From: Sphaeroforma sirkka
Taxonomy: Eukaryota > Opisthokonta > Ichthyosporea > Ichthyophonida
Length of the DNA stretch: 64,000 bases
Assembly (NCBI GenBank): GCA_001586965.3
Contig: LUCW03001354.1
Location: 36,001-100,000 of the forward strand
Direction of reading: 5' to 3'
Part shown: piece after piece, positions 1 through 11,504 of the stretch
Position numbering within the stretch: position 1 is the first letter of the stretch
Layout of the letters: every line of letters starts with the position of its first letter
Notes under the pieces: generated by a model
Told to the model about the DNA's origin: nothing
Database searches by the model: none
Seen by the model: only the letters and a program-made list of their open reading frames with translations
Program-made: the position numbers and the translations under genes

Positions 1-2000
1 GGGTCACGGATAAAGCTGATACCCTATACCCTGGTACGTTTGTTGACGTCTGGGTAAAATTTCCGGATCATTAGCTGTACGTATTCAACGCACATCGTAC
101 TGGCTCGCGCGTCGAATAACTTCAGCTGAGGCATAGATCGGAGGGGATCAGGTCGGGGTGAGGTGGTTGAAACATGTGAGGATTTAGATCACTTAATAAA
201 AGAGGGTAAACTAATAAATGTATAAGTCTGGAAATAAAACAACTGACTACGACTACGGATTGATTCTATACATGTACATGGTTCTAATCACTATGTAACC
301 CATTGATGTGATGTAATGAATAATGTATACATGTGTATATGATTCAAACCACTACTGCAAAGTATGTATATGTGTAGTATCACCTCTGGTGATATTCCAG
401 GCAAGTGCCTTTGCATTATCTGTGAACTATAGGTTCCCGAATTGAACATGTGAATTTAAATTATACTTGAGAGCCAATGATCGAAACCCGTGAGTCACAG
501 GTTTTCAAAACATCCTGCAAAGTGCTTATTTACCGACAATCTGTATCATCGATTCTATTCAGTAAGCCGACTAAGTACTCTAGTAGGGGTGGTACATACA
601 TAGCACCTAGAAATCACACCGATTTTTCATCGATGCATTCATATATAATTAATAAATATATATAATCATGCGTGTCATCTGACCTCAGTTCGTTTTGTCC
701 CGTTAATCTGGTTTAAAATCAATCATTTTTGCGTTAACGTTAAAGTACTAGTACCATCGAGATTTCTTCGCGTGGAAGTTGAATTATGTATTTCTGCGTG
801 TGCGTTCAGCGTTCACTGCACGAGTGTAAACTGAATTGACGTTAAGGCAATAAATAATACCAGCAATCATCAATTCATGACTCTCGAGCTTTCAGCCTCT
901 CTCCTCTCTCTCTCTTCTCTCTCTCTTTCTACTCTAGAGGGAGAGAGAAAGAAAGATAGAGAGAAGAATTTATTGTCGAATAGGTGAGGGACATCGTCCG
1001 GCCAGCAAGAATTCAACATCATTCCATTCGCCACATGTATAAATATTTTGTCAGTGACATGTATTCCAATTTCCATACATAGCCTCGTAAAAAAAACAGA
1101 TATTCATGTAAATCTCACAATGACAGAATCTGGCCCCTACGCCCTACATATACGCCATACAACCCTGCCCCCTGCCCCAGTGCCCCCTACCCAGGATATG
1201 AGATATATATGAGATATCTGATACATACAGTACGAGTGATGTCTCGATACTCTCACACATAAATACATACCTGATAGGCTGTTACACAGATACAGTGATA
1301 CCTAAACTCTTGTTTTTTTTTTTAAACAAGAGTAAACCAATTTCATATTCGTGATTATAGCTGAGTTGTCGCCCAATGGAATTTGTTTTCTGCCAACTCG
1401 CTGAGTCGCTGATTGGACAGTGGATTTCACATTGTGAGTCAAAGATGAAAGATCCAAAGCTGTATCAGATCTGCAAATCTTGATAGTCTCAAGACTCAAG
1501 AGTAATATGAAATAAATACAATGTTAAAAAGTTTAAACTCGCTGCGCATTGTTATGCGACTAGTAGAGTAGAGAGAGCGACTAGTGTCGAAGGTTGACTC
1601 GTCGAGACGTCGAGTCGTGTGTCCTTAAGGCACTCTCACTATAATCCGATCAGTCACTATATTTCTGTTTTTTCTCTAGCATGAAAGAGAAGGTTATGGC
1701 CGTGTACTTTGATCCCGGTTACCGGTTCGATCGGTTGAAGAGAAGTTTTGGTCGAGAAGTTGGCTTATACAATGATAGAAAAACTACATATGATGACATA
1801 TCCGTGTATAAAATACTCACTACATCCACTTTTACACTGCTATTCTTCGACATACAATTTGATAACACGCAACGCAATATACTCCAGCACTATGCCTATC
1901 TTCACGGTTGAAGATCGAATATATTACATAATAAGCTATGATGAACTGGGCCAAGCGACTGTAGAGTAGGGTGGGTATGTCACATATATGGGCGTATCGT
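1..2000. other. No gene recognised
   Basis: I see no convincing coding exon here. The open frames are short and resemble no family I know. A CT-rich run at about 890-930 followed by a GA-rich run at about 935-965 could pair with each other. A near-perfect inverted repeat around an oligo-T/oligo-A core sits at about 1306-1334. Confidence 0.4.
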
Positions 2001-3087
2001 ACACTAAGATGTCTGACCTGTGCCAGAGTTCACTGCAACACGAAGCGTATACTGACGTGGTTGTAGTGAGTCACGGTTTTGGTAATCCCAAACTCCTCGC
2101 ACAAAGTAGGTACGATCAATGGTTTTAGGCCATGGACTCGTACGCACAAACTGTTCACGGTGTCTATGCTGGAAGTAAAAGCCCTAAAGTACTAATGATC
2201 GGTATCCACTGGGCGTCTACCCTTTCTCCATTGCCGGACATGTTCTACTTGTCTGCGAATGTTCACGACATAAGGCTTCCCGAGAAGCATACCTGGGCTG
2301 GTATGACCTTGGGACGCAACTGATTCACAGGGTCTGTTGTTGGGTCAAGGCGAATTGCTACCGGCGCCAAGACAAGTGCTATCAGGGGTGGGTCGAGTGT
2401 TGTCTGGTGTTGCGAGCATACATTCACTCAATAAAGCATGTAGTGGTGTATATGAGCAAATCAAGCTCGTGATTTCTCAGGGGCCCGTGCACTATACAAG
2501 GCAAAAGCGAATCGAAAACACTGACCGCTTCAGTAAACCCTTCAAGTTTTAGTATGGGCTGTGGGGTTGTGTGTAGCGCTATATGCGGTCGGGCTGACAG
2601 TCAGCTCGAACATCGCTTGCACTCTGTACCGCTACTGGCGGCTGGCTTGACTGCCAATGCGTTCGAAGCGGGACAACTGTCTGAGCGTATTACAGATTTT
2701 GTCGCAGGCCCCATTGTTGTCACGATGAGCAACTCAGACAAAGCGTCCAACGATACGTACAAACGGGTTGGGTCAGGTGCTGGCACTTGTATGGGTGCGG
2801 ATGGCGCAGAGTCGGTTCGATACAAAGTGCAGGGTATGGTTGCTTCACCTCGGGCATACACCCAACTAGAGTGTGGCCAGTTAAACAACATCGACGCTTC
2901 CAGGTTTGTTCGGGTCGAGAGAACACTCAACCCGTTGACCCTTGCCACCTATGCAATTGTCGGTTCGCATCTGTCCATTAACAACGATGGCGTTTGTCAC
3001 CTCATTGCGTCCGCCGCTATAGTCGCCGCGAAACAGTTAACACCTAAAGAGCTGGTAGTGCCACCGAACACGACGGGTGACGTTTGA
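2001..3087 (+). pseudogene. Alpha/beta-hydrolase-like gene, eroded or with unresolved exons
   Basis: The final frame (about 2553-3087, ending in TGA) begins just after a possible acceptor TTTTAG. It starts with SMGCGVVCSAI, which looks like the nucleophile elbow of an alpha/beta hydrolase (a GHSMG-type motif split by an intron). It continues with GPIVVTMSNSDKA and later SHLSINNDGVCHLI, a pattern I associate with uncharacterised hydrolases that carry the acid and histidine late in the chain. Upstream pieces in other frames also fit: TDVVVVSHGFGNP at about 2053-2091, GVYAGSKSPKVLMIGIHW at about 2160-2213, and GVYEQIKLVISQGPVHYT at about 2434-2487. I could not join these pieces with matching intron phases and stops lie between them. 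Either the gene is decaying or the introns are non-obvious. The family call is tentative; no substrate can be named. Confidence 0.4.
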
Positions 3088-3094
3088 ATATTGA

Positions 3095-3350
3095 ATTCGA
3101 AAGCACCCACGTGTATTAGTAGCTGAGGTGCCATAGTATGCCCCTATTCGTTAGTTTATAGGTTGTGGACAATAAACAAAAGCACCCACGTATAAAATTA
3201 ACTGAGGTGCCATAGTATGCCCCTATTCGTTAGTTTATAGGTTGTGGACAATATGCAAAAGCACGCACGTGTAATAGTAGCTGCTAGTTGAGGTGCCATA
3301 AGTATGCCTCTAATCGTTAGTTTACAGGTTGTGGACAATAAATATTTACA
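3095..3350. repeat. Tandem repeat, about 80-bp unit, three copies
   Basis: Three consecutive units share AAAGCACCCACGTGTA, then GAGGTGCCATAGTATGCC, then GTTAGTTTATAGGTTGTGGA and CAATAA. Small differences include an extra base in the third copy. The array follows directly after the hydrolase-like frame. Confidence 0.85.
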
Positions 3351-3849
3351 CTAAAGAGAGGCACATTGTGATGTTGCATGATAAACAGCACCTTCTGTAT
3401 ATATCACTTATAAAGGACCCGACAGTGGCATATGGATTGTACGGTTTCACAGGACCCGACAGTAGCATCGGTCGTTTCCATGGCAACTATTTAGAAAGTA
3501 TGTAGTATGAGTTGAATAGCCTTGCGCAAGTGTGACAGCACGATAAAAATATCGAACGCAGCGGGCACTAGCATGTTTCAAAGGCAAACAAGAAGATCAA
3601 AATAGTGATTTCTTTCGCAATCACAGTAAGATAGTGAATAGAGTCAAAACATCAGCCGAAACAAATGTACAAATAAACTACAATGCGGTACACGAGTGTT
3701 GGAAAGTATTCGTATGCGTGCTGAAAAGAGAATTCAATATCGAACTTAAGTAACTGAGTCTATCATGTACTTTAGCGGTAAGCAATCATCAAGCAATTTA
3801 TATTACTGCAAAAAAAATCTCCAACCCGAGGAGACAACAAAAAAATCCC
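3351..3849. other. No gene recognised
   Basis: A short sequence, AGGACCCGACAGT, occurs twice near 3414-3470. Otherwise this is unremarkable sequence between two repeat arrays. Confidence 0.4.
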
Positions 3850-6800
3850 GACCATCGCTGCGTGCTGTTGTATCGAACCGCAAACACACGTCCGCCACAG
3901 TGACCAGGTTGACGACTCCCCATCGACATCCATTCACTAGCTAGACTCACGGCATGGGCACACCCAGGATGCTGCAGTAGACGTATGTGTCTTTACTTTT
4001 ACAGAGTTAGATTGTTGAGTGCTGGGTGCGGTTGTAACCAACCACAAACACACATCCGCCACAGTGACTAGGTCGACAATCCCCTATCGACATCCACTCG
4101 CTAGCTAGACCCAAGGCAGGCTTCCAGGGGCACTCCCCAGGCTACTGCGGTAGGCGTGTGTATCTTTACTTTTACAGAGTTAGATTGTTGATTGCTGGGT
4201 GTGGTTGTAACCAGCCACAAACACACATCCGCCACAGTGACTAGGTCGACAATCCCCTATCGACATCCACTCGCTAGCTAGAACCAAGGCAGGCTTCCAG
4301 GGGCACTCCCAGGCTACTGCAGTAGGCGTGTGTACCTTTACTTTTACGGAGTTAGATTGTTGATAGCTGGGTGCGGTTGTAACCAACCGCAAACGCACAT
4401 CCACCACAGTGACCAGGTTGACGATCCCCTATCGACATCCACTCGCAAGCTAGACCCAAGGCAGGCTTCCAGGGGCACTCCCAGGCTACTGCGGTAGGCG
4501 TGTGTATCTTTACTTTTACAGAGTTAGATTGTTGATCGCTGGGTGTGGTTGTAACCAGCCACAAACACACATCCGCCACAGTGACCAGGTTGACGATCCC
4601 CTATCGACATCCACTCGCTAGCTAGACCCAAGGCAGGCTTCCAGGGGCACTCCAAGGCTACTGCAGTAGGCGTGTGTATCTTTACTTTTACAGAGTTAGA
4701 TTGTTGATTGCTGGGTGCGGTTGTAACCAACCGCAAACACACATCCGCCACAGTGACCAGGTTGACGATCCCCTATCGACATCCATTTGCTAGCTAGTCC
4801 CAAGGCAGGCTTCCAGGGGCACTCCCAGGCTACTGCGGTCGTGTGTACCTTTACTTTTACAGATTTAGATTGTTGATTGCTGGGTGTGGTTGTAACCAAC
4901 CGCAAACACACATCCGCCACAGTGACCAGGTTAACGATCCCTATCGACATCCACTCGCAAGCTAGACCCAAGGCAGGCTTCCAGGGGCACTCCCAGGCTA
5001 CTGCGGTAGGCGTGTGTATCTTTACTTTTACAGAGTTAGATTGATGATTGCTAAATGCGGTTGTAACCAACCACAAACACACATCCGCCACAGTGACCAG
5101 GTTGACGATCCCCTATCGACATCCACTCGCTAGATTGACCTAAGGCCGGCTTCCAGGGGCACTCCAAGGCTACTGCAGTAGGCCGTGTGTATCTTTACTT
5201 TTACGGAGTTAGATTGATGATTGCTGGATGCGGTTGTAGCCAGCCGCAAACACGCATCCACCACAATGACCAGGTTGATGATCCGCTATCGACATCCACT
5301 CGCTAGCTGGGCCCAAGGCAGACTTCCAGGGGCACTCCAAGGCTACTGCAGTAGGCGTGTGTATCTTTACTTTAACAGAGTTAGATTGTTGATTGCTGGG
5401 TGCGGTTGTAACCAACCGCAAACACACATCCGCCACAGTGACCAGGTTGACGATCCCCTATCGACATCCATTTGCTAGCTAGTCCCAAGGCAGGCTTCCA
5501 GGGGCACTCCCAGGCTACTGCGGTAGGCGTGTGTACCTTTACTTTTACAGATTTAGATTGTTGATTGCTGGGTGTGGTTGTAACCAACCGCAAACACACA
5601 TCCGCCACAGTGACCAGGTTAACGATCCCCTATCGACATCCACTCGCAAGCTAGACCCAAGGCAGGCTTCCAGGGGCACTCCCAGGCTACTGCGGTAGGC
5701 GTGTGTATCTTTACTTTTACAGAGTTAGATTGATGATTGCTAAATGCGGTTGTAACCAACCACAAACACACATCCGCCACAGTGACCAGGTTGACGATCC
5801 CCTATCGACATCCACTCGCTAGATTGACCTAAGGCCGGCTTCCAGGGGCACTCCAAGGCTACTGCAGTAGGCCGTGTGTATCTTTACTTTTACGGAGTTA
5901 GATTGATGATTGCTGGATGCGGTTGTAGCCAGCCGCAAACACACATCCGCCACAGTGACCAGGTTGACGATCCCCTATCGACATCCATTTGCTAGCTAGT
6001 CCCAAGGCAGGCTTCCAGGGGCACTCCCAGGCTACTGCGGTCGTGTGTACCTTTACTTTTACAGATTTAGATTGTTGATTGCTGGGTGTGGTTGTAACCA
6101 ACCGCAAACACACATCCGCCACAGTGACCAGGTTAACGATCCCCTATCGACATCCACTCGCAAGCTAGACCCAAGGCAGGCTTCCAGGGGCACTCCCAGG
6201 CTACTGCGGTAGGCGTGTGTATCTTTACTTTACAGAGTTAGATTGATGATTGCTAAATGCGGTTGTAACCAACCACAAACACACATCCGCCACAGTGACC
6301 AGGTTGACGATCCCTATCGACATCCACTCGCTAGATTGACCCAAGGCCGGCTTCCAGGGGCACTCCAAGGCTACTGCAGTAGGCGTGTGTACCTTTACTT
6401 TTACAGAGTAAGATTGTTGATTGCTGGGTGTGGTTGTAACCAACCGCAAACACACATCCACCACAGGGACCAGGTTGACGATCCCTCTCGACATCCACTC
6501 GCTAGATTGACCCAAGGCCGGCTTCCAGGGGCACTCCAAGGCTACTGCAGTAGGCGTGTGTACCTTTACTTTTACAGAGTTAGATTCTTGATTGCTGGGT
6601 GTGGTTGTAACCAACCGCAAACACACATCTGCCACAGTGACCAGGTTGACGATCCGCTATCGACATCCACTCGCTAGCTAGGCCCAAGGCAGGCTTCCAG
6701 GGGCACTCCCAGGCTACTGCGGTAGGCGTGTGTATCTTTACTTATACAGAGTTAGATTGATGATCGCTGGTTGTGGTTGTAACCAGCCGCAAACACACAT

Positions 6801-8925
6801 CCGCCACAGTGACCAGGTTGACGATCCCCTATCGACATCCACTCGCTAGCTAGACCCAAGGCAGGCTTCCAGGGGCACTCCAAGGCTACTGCAGTAGGCC
6901 GTGTGTATCTTTACTTTTACGGAGTTAGATTGATGATTGCTGGATGCGGTTGTAGCCAGCCGCAAACACGCATCCACCACAGTGACCAGGTTGATGATCC
7001 GCTATCGACATCCACTCGCTAGCTAGGCCCAAGGCAGACTTCCAGGGGCACTCCAAGGCTACTGCAGTAGGCGTGTGTATCTTTACTTTTACAGAGTTAG
7101 ATTGTTGATTGCTGGGTGTGGTTGTAACCAACCGCAAACACACATCCACCACAGGGACCAGGTTGACGATCCCCTCTCGACATCCACTCGCTAGATTGAC
7201 CCAAGGCCGGCTTCCAGGGGCACTCCAAGGCTACTGCAGTAGGCCGTGTGTATCTTTACTTTTACGGAGTTAGATTGATGATTGCTGGATGCGGTTGTAG
7301 CCAGCCGCAAACACGCATCCATCACAGTGACCAGGTTGATGATCCGCTATCGACATCCACTCGCTAGCTAGGCCCAAGGCAGACTTCCAGGGGCACTCCA
7401 AGGCTACTGCAGTAGGCGTGTGTATCTTTAATTTTACAGAGTTAGATTGTTGATTGCTGGGTGCGGTTGTAACCAACCGCAAACACACATCCGCCACAGT
7501 GACCAGGTTGACGATCCGCTATCGACATCCACTCGCTAGCTAGGCCCAAGGCAGACTTCCAGGGGCACTCCAAGGCTACTGCAGTAGGCGTGTGTATCTT
7601 TACTTTTACAGAGTTAGATTGTTGATTGCTGGGTGCGGTTGTAACCAACCGCAAACACACATCCGCCACAGTGACCAGGTCGACAATCCCCTATCGACAT
7701 CCATTCGCTAGCTAGACCCACGGCAGGCTTTCAGGGGCACTCCCAGGCTACTGCAGTAGACGTGTGTATCTTTACTTTTACAGAGTTAAATTGATGATTG
7801 CTGGGTGCGGTTGTAACCAACCACAAACACACATCCGCCACAGTGACCAGGTTGACGATCCCCTATCGACATCCACTCGCTAGATTGACCTAAGGCCGGC
7901 TTCCAGGGGCACTCCAAGGCTACTGCAGTAGGCCGTGTGTATCTTTACTTTTACGGAGTTAGATTGATGATTGCTGGATGCGGTTGTAGCCAGCCGCAAA
8001 CACATCCGCCACAGTGACCAGGTTGACGATCCCCTATCGACATCCATTTGCTAGCTAGTCCCAAGGCAGGCTTCCAGGGGCACTCCCAGGCTACTGCGGT
8101 CGTGTGTACCTTTACTTTTACAGATTTAGATTGTTGATTGCTGGGTGTGGTTGTAACCAACCGCAAACACACATCCGCCACAGTGACCAGGTCGACAATC
8201 CCCTATCGACATCCATTCGCTAGCTAGCTAGACCCAAGGCAGGCTTCCAGGGGCACTCCCAGGCTACTGCGGTAGGCGTGTGTATCTTTACTTTTACAGA
8301 GTTAGATTGATGATTGCTAAATGCGGTTGTAACCAACCACAAACACACATCCGCCACAGTGACCAGGTTGACGATCCCCTATCGACATTCACTCCCTAGC
8401 TAGACCCAAGGCAGGCTTCCAGGGGCACTCCAAGGCTACTGCAGTAGGCGTGTGTATCTTTACTTTTACGGAGTAAGATTGATGATCGCTGGGTGTGGTT
8501 GTAACCAGCCACAAACACACATCCGCCGCAGTGACCAGGTTGACGATCCCCTATCGACATCCACTCGCTAGCTAGACCCAAGGCAGGCTTCCAGGGGGCA
8601 CTCCAAGGCTACTGCAGTAGGCGTGTGTATCTTTACTTTTACAGAGTTAGATTGTTGATTGCTGGGTGCGGTTGTAACCAACCGCAAACATACATCCGCC
8701 ACAGTGACCAGGTCGACAATCCCCTATCGACATCCATTCGCTAGCTAGACCCAAGGCAGGCTTTCAGGGGCACTCCCAGGCTACTGCAGTAGGCGTGTGT
8801 ATCTTTACTTTTACGGAGTAAGATTGATGATCGCTGGGTGTGGTTGTAACCAACCGCAATCACACATCCGCCACAGTGACCAGGTTGACGATCCCCTATC
8901 GACATCCATTCGCTAGCGGCAACTG
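3850..8925. repeat. Satellite array, 172-bp unit, about 29 copies
   Basis: The unit includes CCGCCACAGTGACCAGGTTG, CCCTATCGACATCCACTCGC, GGCTTCCAGGGGCACTCC, CTACTGCAGTAGGCGTGTGT and ATCTTTACTTTTACAGAGTT. Spacing between equivalent points is 172 bp in most pairs, with a few units shifted by one to four bases. Variants such as TAGCTAGACC versus TAGATTGACC recur in blocks (for example around 5100, 5800 and 7860), which points to duplication of several units at once. A minus-strand frame of about 75 codons recurs in every unit, but 172 is not a multiple of three, so it cannot be read through the array; I treat it as non-coding. The array begins in degraded copies near 3850 and stops abruptly at about 8925. 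Confidence 0.95.
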
Positions 8926-10639
8926 TAGACTTCCGAGACCGTTCGTAAGCTATTGTGAAGCGTATAAGTACTGTGCTTGCCATGGTAGTTTTCAGCTGAA
9001 TGTGAAGGTATCATTACGCAAACACACAGTCAATACACTAGCCATGTCAGCATAAACTATCAGCGGCATTCAATGGCTGTAGTAAGACTACCACTGGCTA
9101 CCGCGTCAATTCTCTCAGGCGGTGTCTGCATTGGTTTAAGTAGATTGTCCACTTGCTACGTTATAATGCACCGTATATACACTCGGCATTGTGGTCGTAC
9201 AGGGCACCAGAATTAGTACTACTGCAGGGATAGCTTGGTACTCACTCTTGACTTGCTACTACAGCGGACCCGTGTAGTGCTTCTATAGTGTGCTGATGGT
9301 GGATTGAAGAAGTGTATCAAAGTGTAGGAACCAAACGTGGGGAAGGCGTACACCATCTTGAAACCTCACTGCAACTGTGTGACGCTGATTACCATTAAAC
9401 ATGTACGTATTTGTGTGCTTGTGGGTCATCCTTGACGAGCACAACTGCTCACAAGACGCTTCCGCTGTCGTCGCCACACCAGCCATCCCCTGAGCCACAA
9501 AGTGTTGCAATGAGAGCGAAAGCGCCTGGACTGATTTGCAAGCACCTCAGTGGTGGCTTAAATACATACAGTCCATACTTACTATTCGCAGGGTTTAGGG
9601 CTTTAGGGTTATTAGGCGTGTATGTCTTTTTCAGGGGGCTATAGTTCGTACGCATTTTGAATTGTCCAATCAGTACCTCGGTGTTCGATAAAGTGTACGA
9701 TATGTGTACCTCTAGATGTTCAATACATGTCATAAATAGATTCAAACTTGAAACTTGACACTCTGTCTGTTCGCACATCACTGCAATATACGTATTCTGT
9801 AAACATTCTGTGTACGTAAATAGATTTGTACGCGTAATCAACACACTTATACATTTTATTCTACGAGATAACTTCAAGTAGAGTCCGAGAATGGGATATG
9901 GGCATGCATGCCAGAGTGCGTCAACATATCCCATGCAGCAATCGAGAAGCAGTAAAATTAGAGAACCCTGAGTGGAACCTGAGTGGACTACAGAGCGCAA
10001 CATGGAAGAATAATTCATATTATAATACCTCACAGTAAACGCACCATATAGGATGTCTCGTGCTGTTTGTGTTTCATACGACGGCAGTTTGATTCAGTCC
10101 CTGTGTTGTTTCAGGACATGCAGTGAGTGGTTCAGTCAATGCCGTGCGCTCATAGTGAACACACGGTATAGGCTATCTGTATATTATCCGTGTTATTCAA
10201 GATGTGCAGTGAACGACTTATCAACTGTTCTATGTACAATGTCAGTGTTAACTTAGTTCATATGTACAATGTTAGTGTTAACTTAGTTCATTCATGGACT
10301 ATCACTTCCAGCGATGCAGAGCTTGGCAGGGCATCTAATTAGAGCTTTTAAATAGAGCGGTTTAATTAGAGTGATTTAATCAAAGCGGCTATGTCGCTAT
10401 GAACAATAGCAGACCCTCTCTATGCCTGCCAGCGATATAGAAATTGGGAGAGCATCTCTATCAAAAGGAACTACATAGCACCGCTAAGTAAAACCGCTCC
10501 CTTGTTGGTTCTAATGTTTTAGGAAGATGGGCTGGTATCGCAGAGCAAGCATACTCGTTTGTCACCCAGAGATCTGTATTTGGAATACCGTACCAACAAA
10601 CACATGAAGCCAAATGTTGCGGATGTACACAACCAGACA
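8926..10639. other. No gene recognised
   Basis: No exon is convincing. The longest frame (minus strand, 9449-10033, 194 codons) resembles no family I know and crosses low-complexity stretches such as GGGTTTAGGGCTTTAGGG near 9592. A 31-bp direct duplication containing TATGTACAATGTCAGTGTTA lies at about 10228-10290. Confidence 0.4.
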
Positions 10640-11160
10640 CCATCTTGGGTACATGTAAGTAGGATGTATATAACCAGATACCATCTTAAGTGCGTGTAAG
10701 TAGGATGTATACAATCAGACACCATCTTAAGTACATGTAAGTAGGATGTATACAACCAGATACCATCTTAAGTAAGTGTAAGTAGGATGTATACAACCAG
10801 ACACCATCTTAAGTACATGTAAGTAGGATGTATATAACCAGATACCATCTTAAGTACGTGTAAGTAGGATGTATACAACCAGATACCATTTTAAGTACAT
10901 GTAAGTAGGATGTATACAACCAGATACCATCTGAAGTACGTGTAAGTAGGATATATACAACCAGACACCATCTTAAGTACATGTAAGTAGGATGTGTACA
11001 ACCAGATACCATCTTAAGTACATGTAAGTAGGATGCATACAACCAGATACTATCTTAAGTACATGTAGGTAGGATGTATACAACCAGCTACCATTTTAAG
11101 TACGTGTAAGTAGGATGTATACAACCAGACACCATCTTAAGTACGTGTAAGTATCTGTTT
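10640..11160. repeat. Minisatellite, 41-bp unit, about 12 copies
   Basis: The unit reads roughly GTAAGTAGGATGTATACAAC then CAGATACCATCTTAAGTACAT. Equivalent points are 41 bp apart. Each unit carries GTAAGTAGG on the plus strand, which is an ideal 5' splice-donor sequence. Confidence 0.92.
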
Positions 11161-11504
11161 ATATTTTCCGGTTCAACAGAAACCAACATTCACAGCTATA
11201 TCCAATCATTGGCCATCACGATTGTAAGTGAGCAGGCCGACATTTCCCAGGTTCAGCGAACCCCAAACCCTAGCTACTGTATACCGTTGTACATCACCAT
11301 GTTGTGTACATGCAGGATTTGGAGTTTCGTCGGTCCAGCTTTGGGCCCTGCAGAGCCACGTGGCCAGCGAGAAGCTTCACTATCGGGTGCGAGTGCGTTT
11401 TGTATATCACATCCAACCACCCCACAGCATAGATCTTAAACGTTGAATAAGTATGCGTATAGAACACGGTGGCTTGCGAACGACCGTAGACTACATAATG
11501 GTGT
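11161..11504. other. Spacer between arrays; possible exon not established
   Basis: Sequence after TGCAG at about 11311 stays open in two plus-strand frames to about 11440. Neither translation matches a family I recognise. Confidence 0.25.

Noticed and set aside
4180-8983. Family of similar proteins of about 75 residues on the minus strand
   Set aside because: They are translations of the 172-bp satellite. The unit length is not a multiple of three, every copy ends in the next unit, and there is no promoter or start context.
9449-10033. 194-residue frame on the minus strand
   Set aside because: No recognisable motif, no plausible splice or promoter context, and it lies in repeat-rich DNA.
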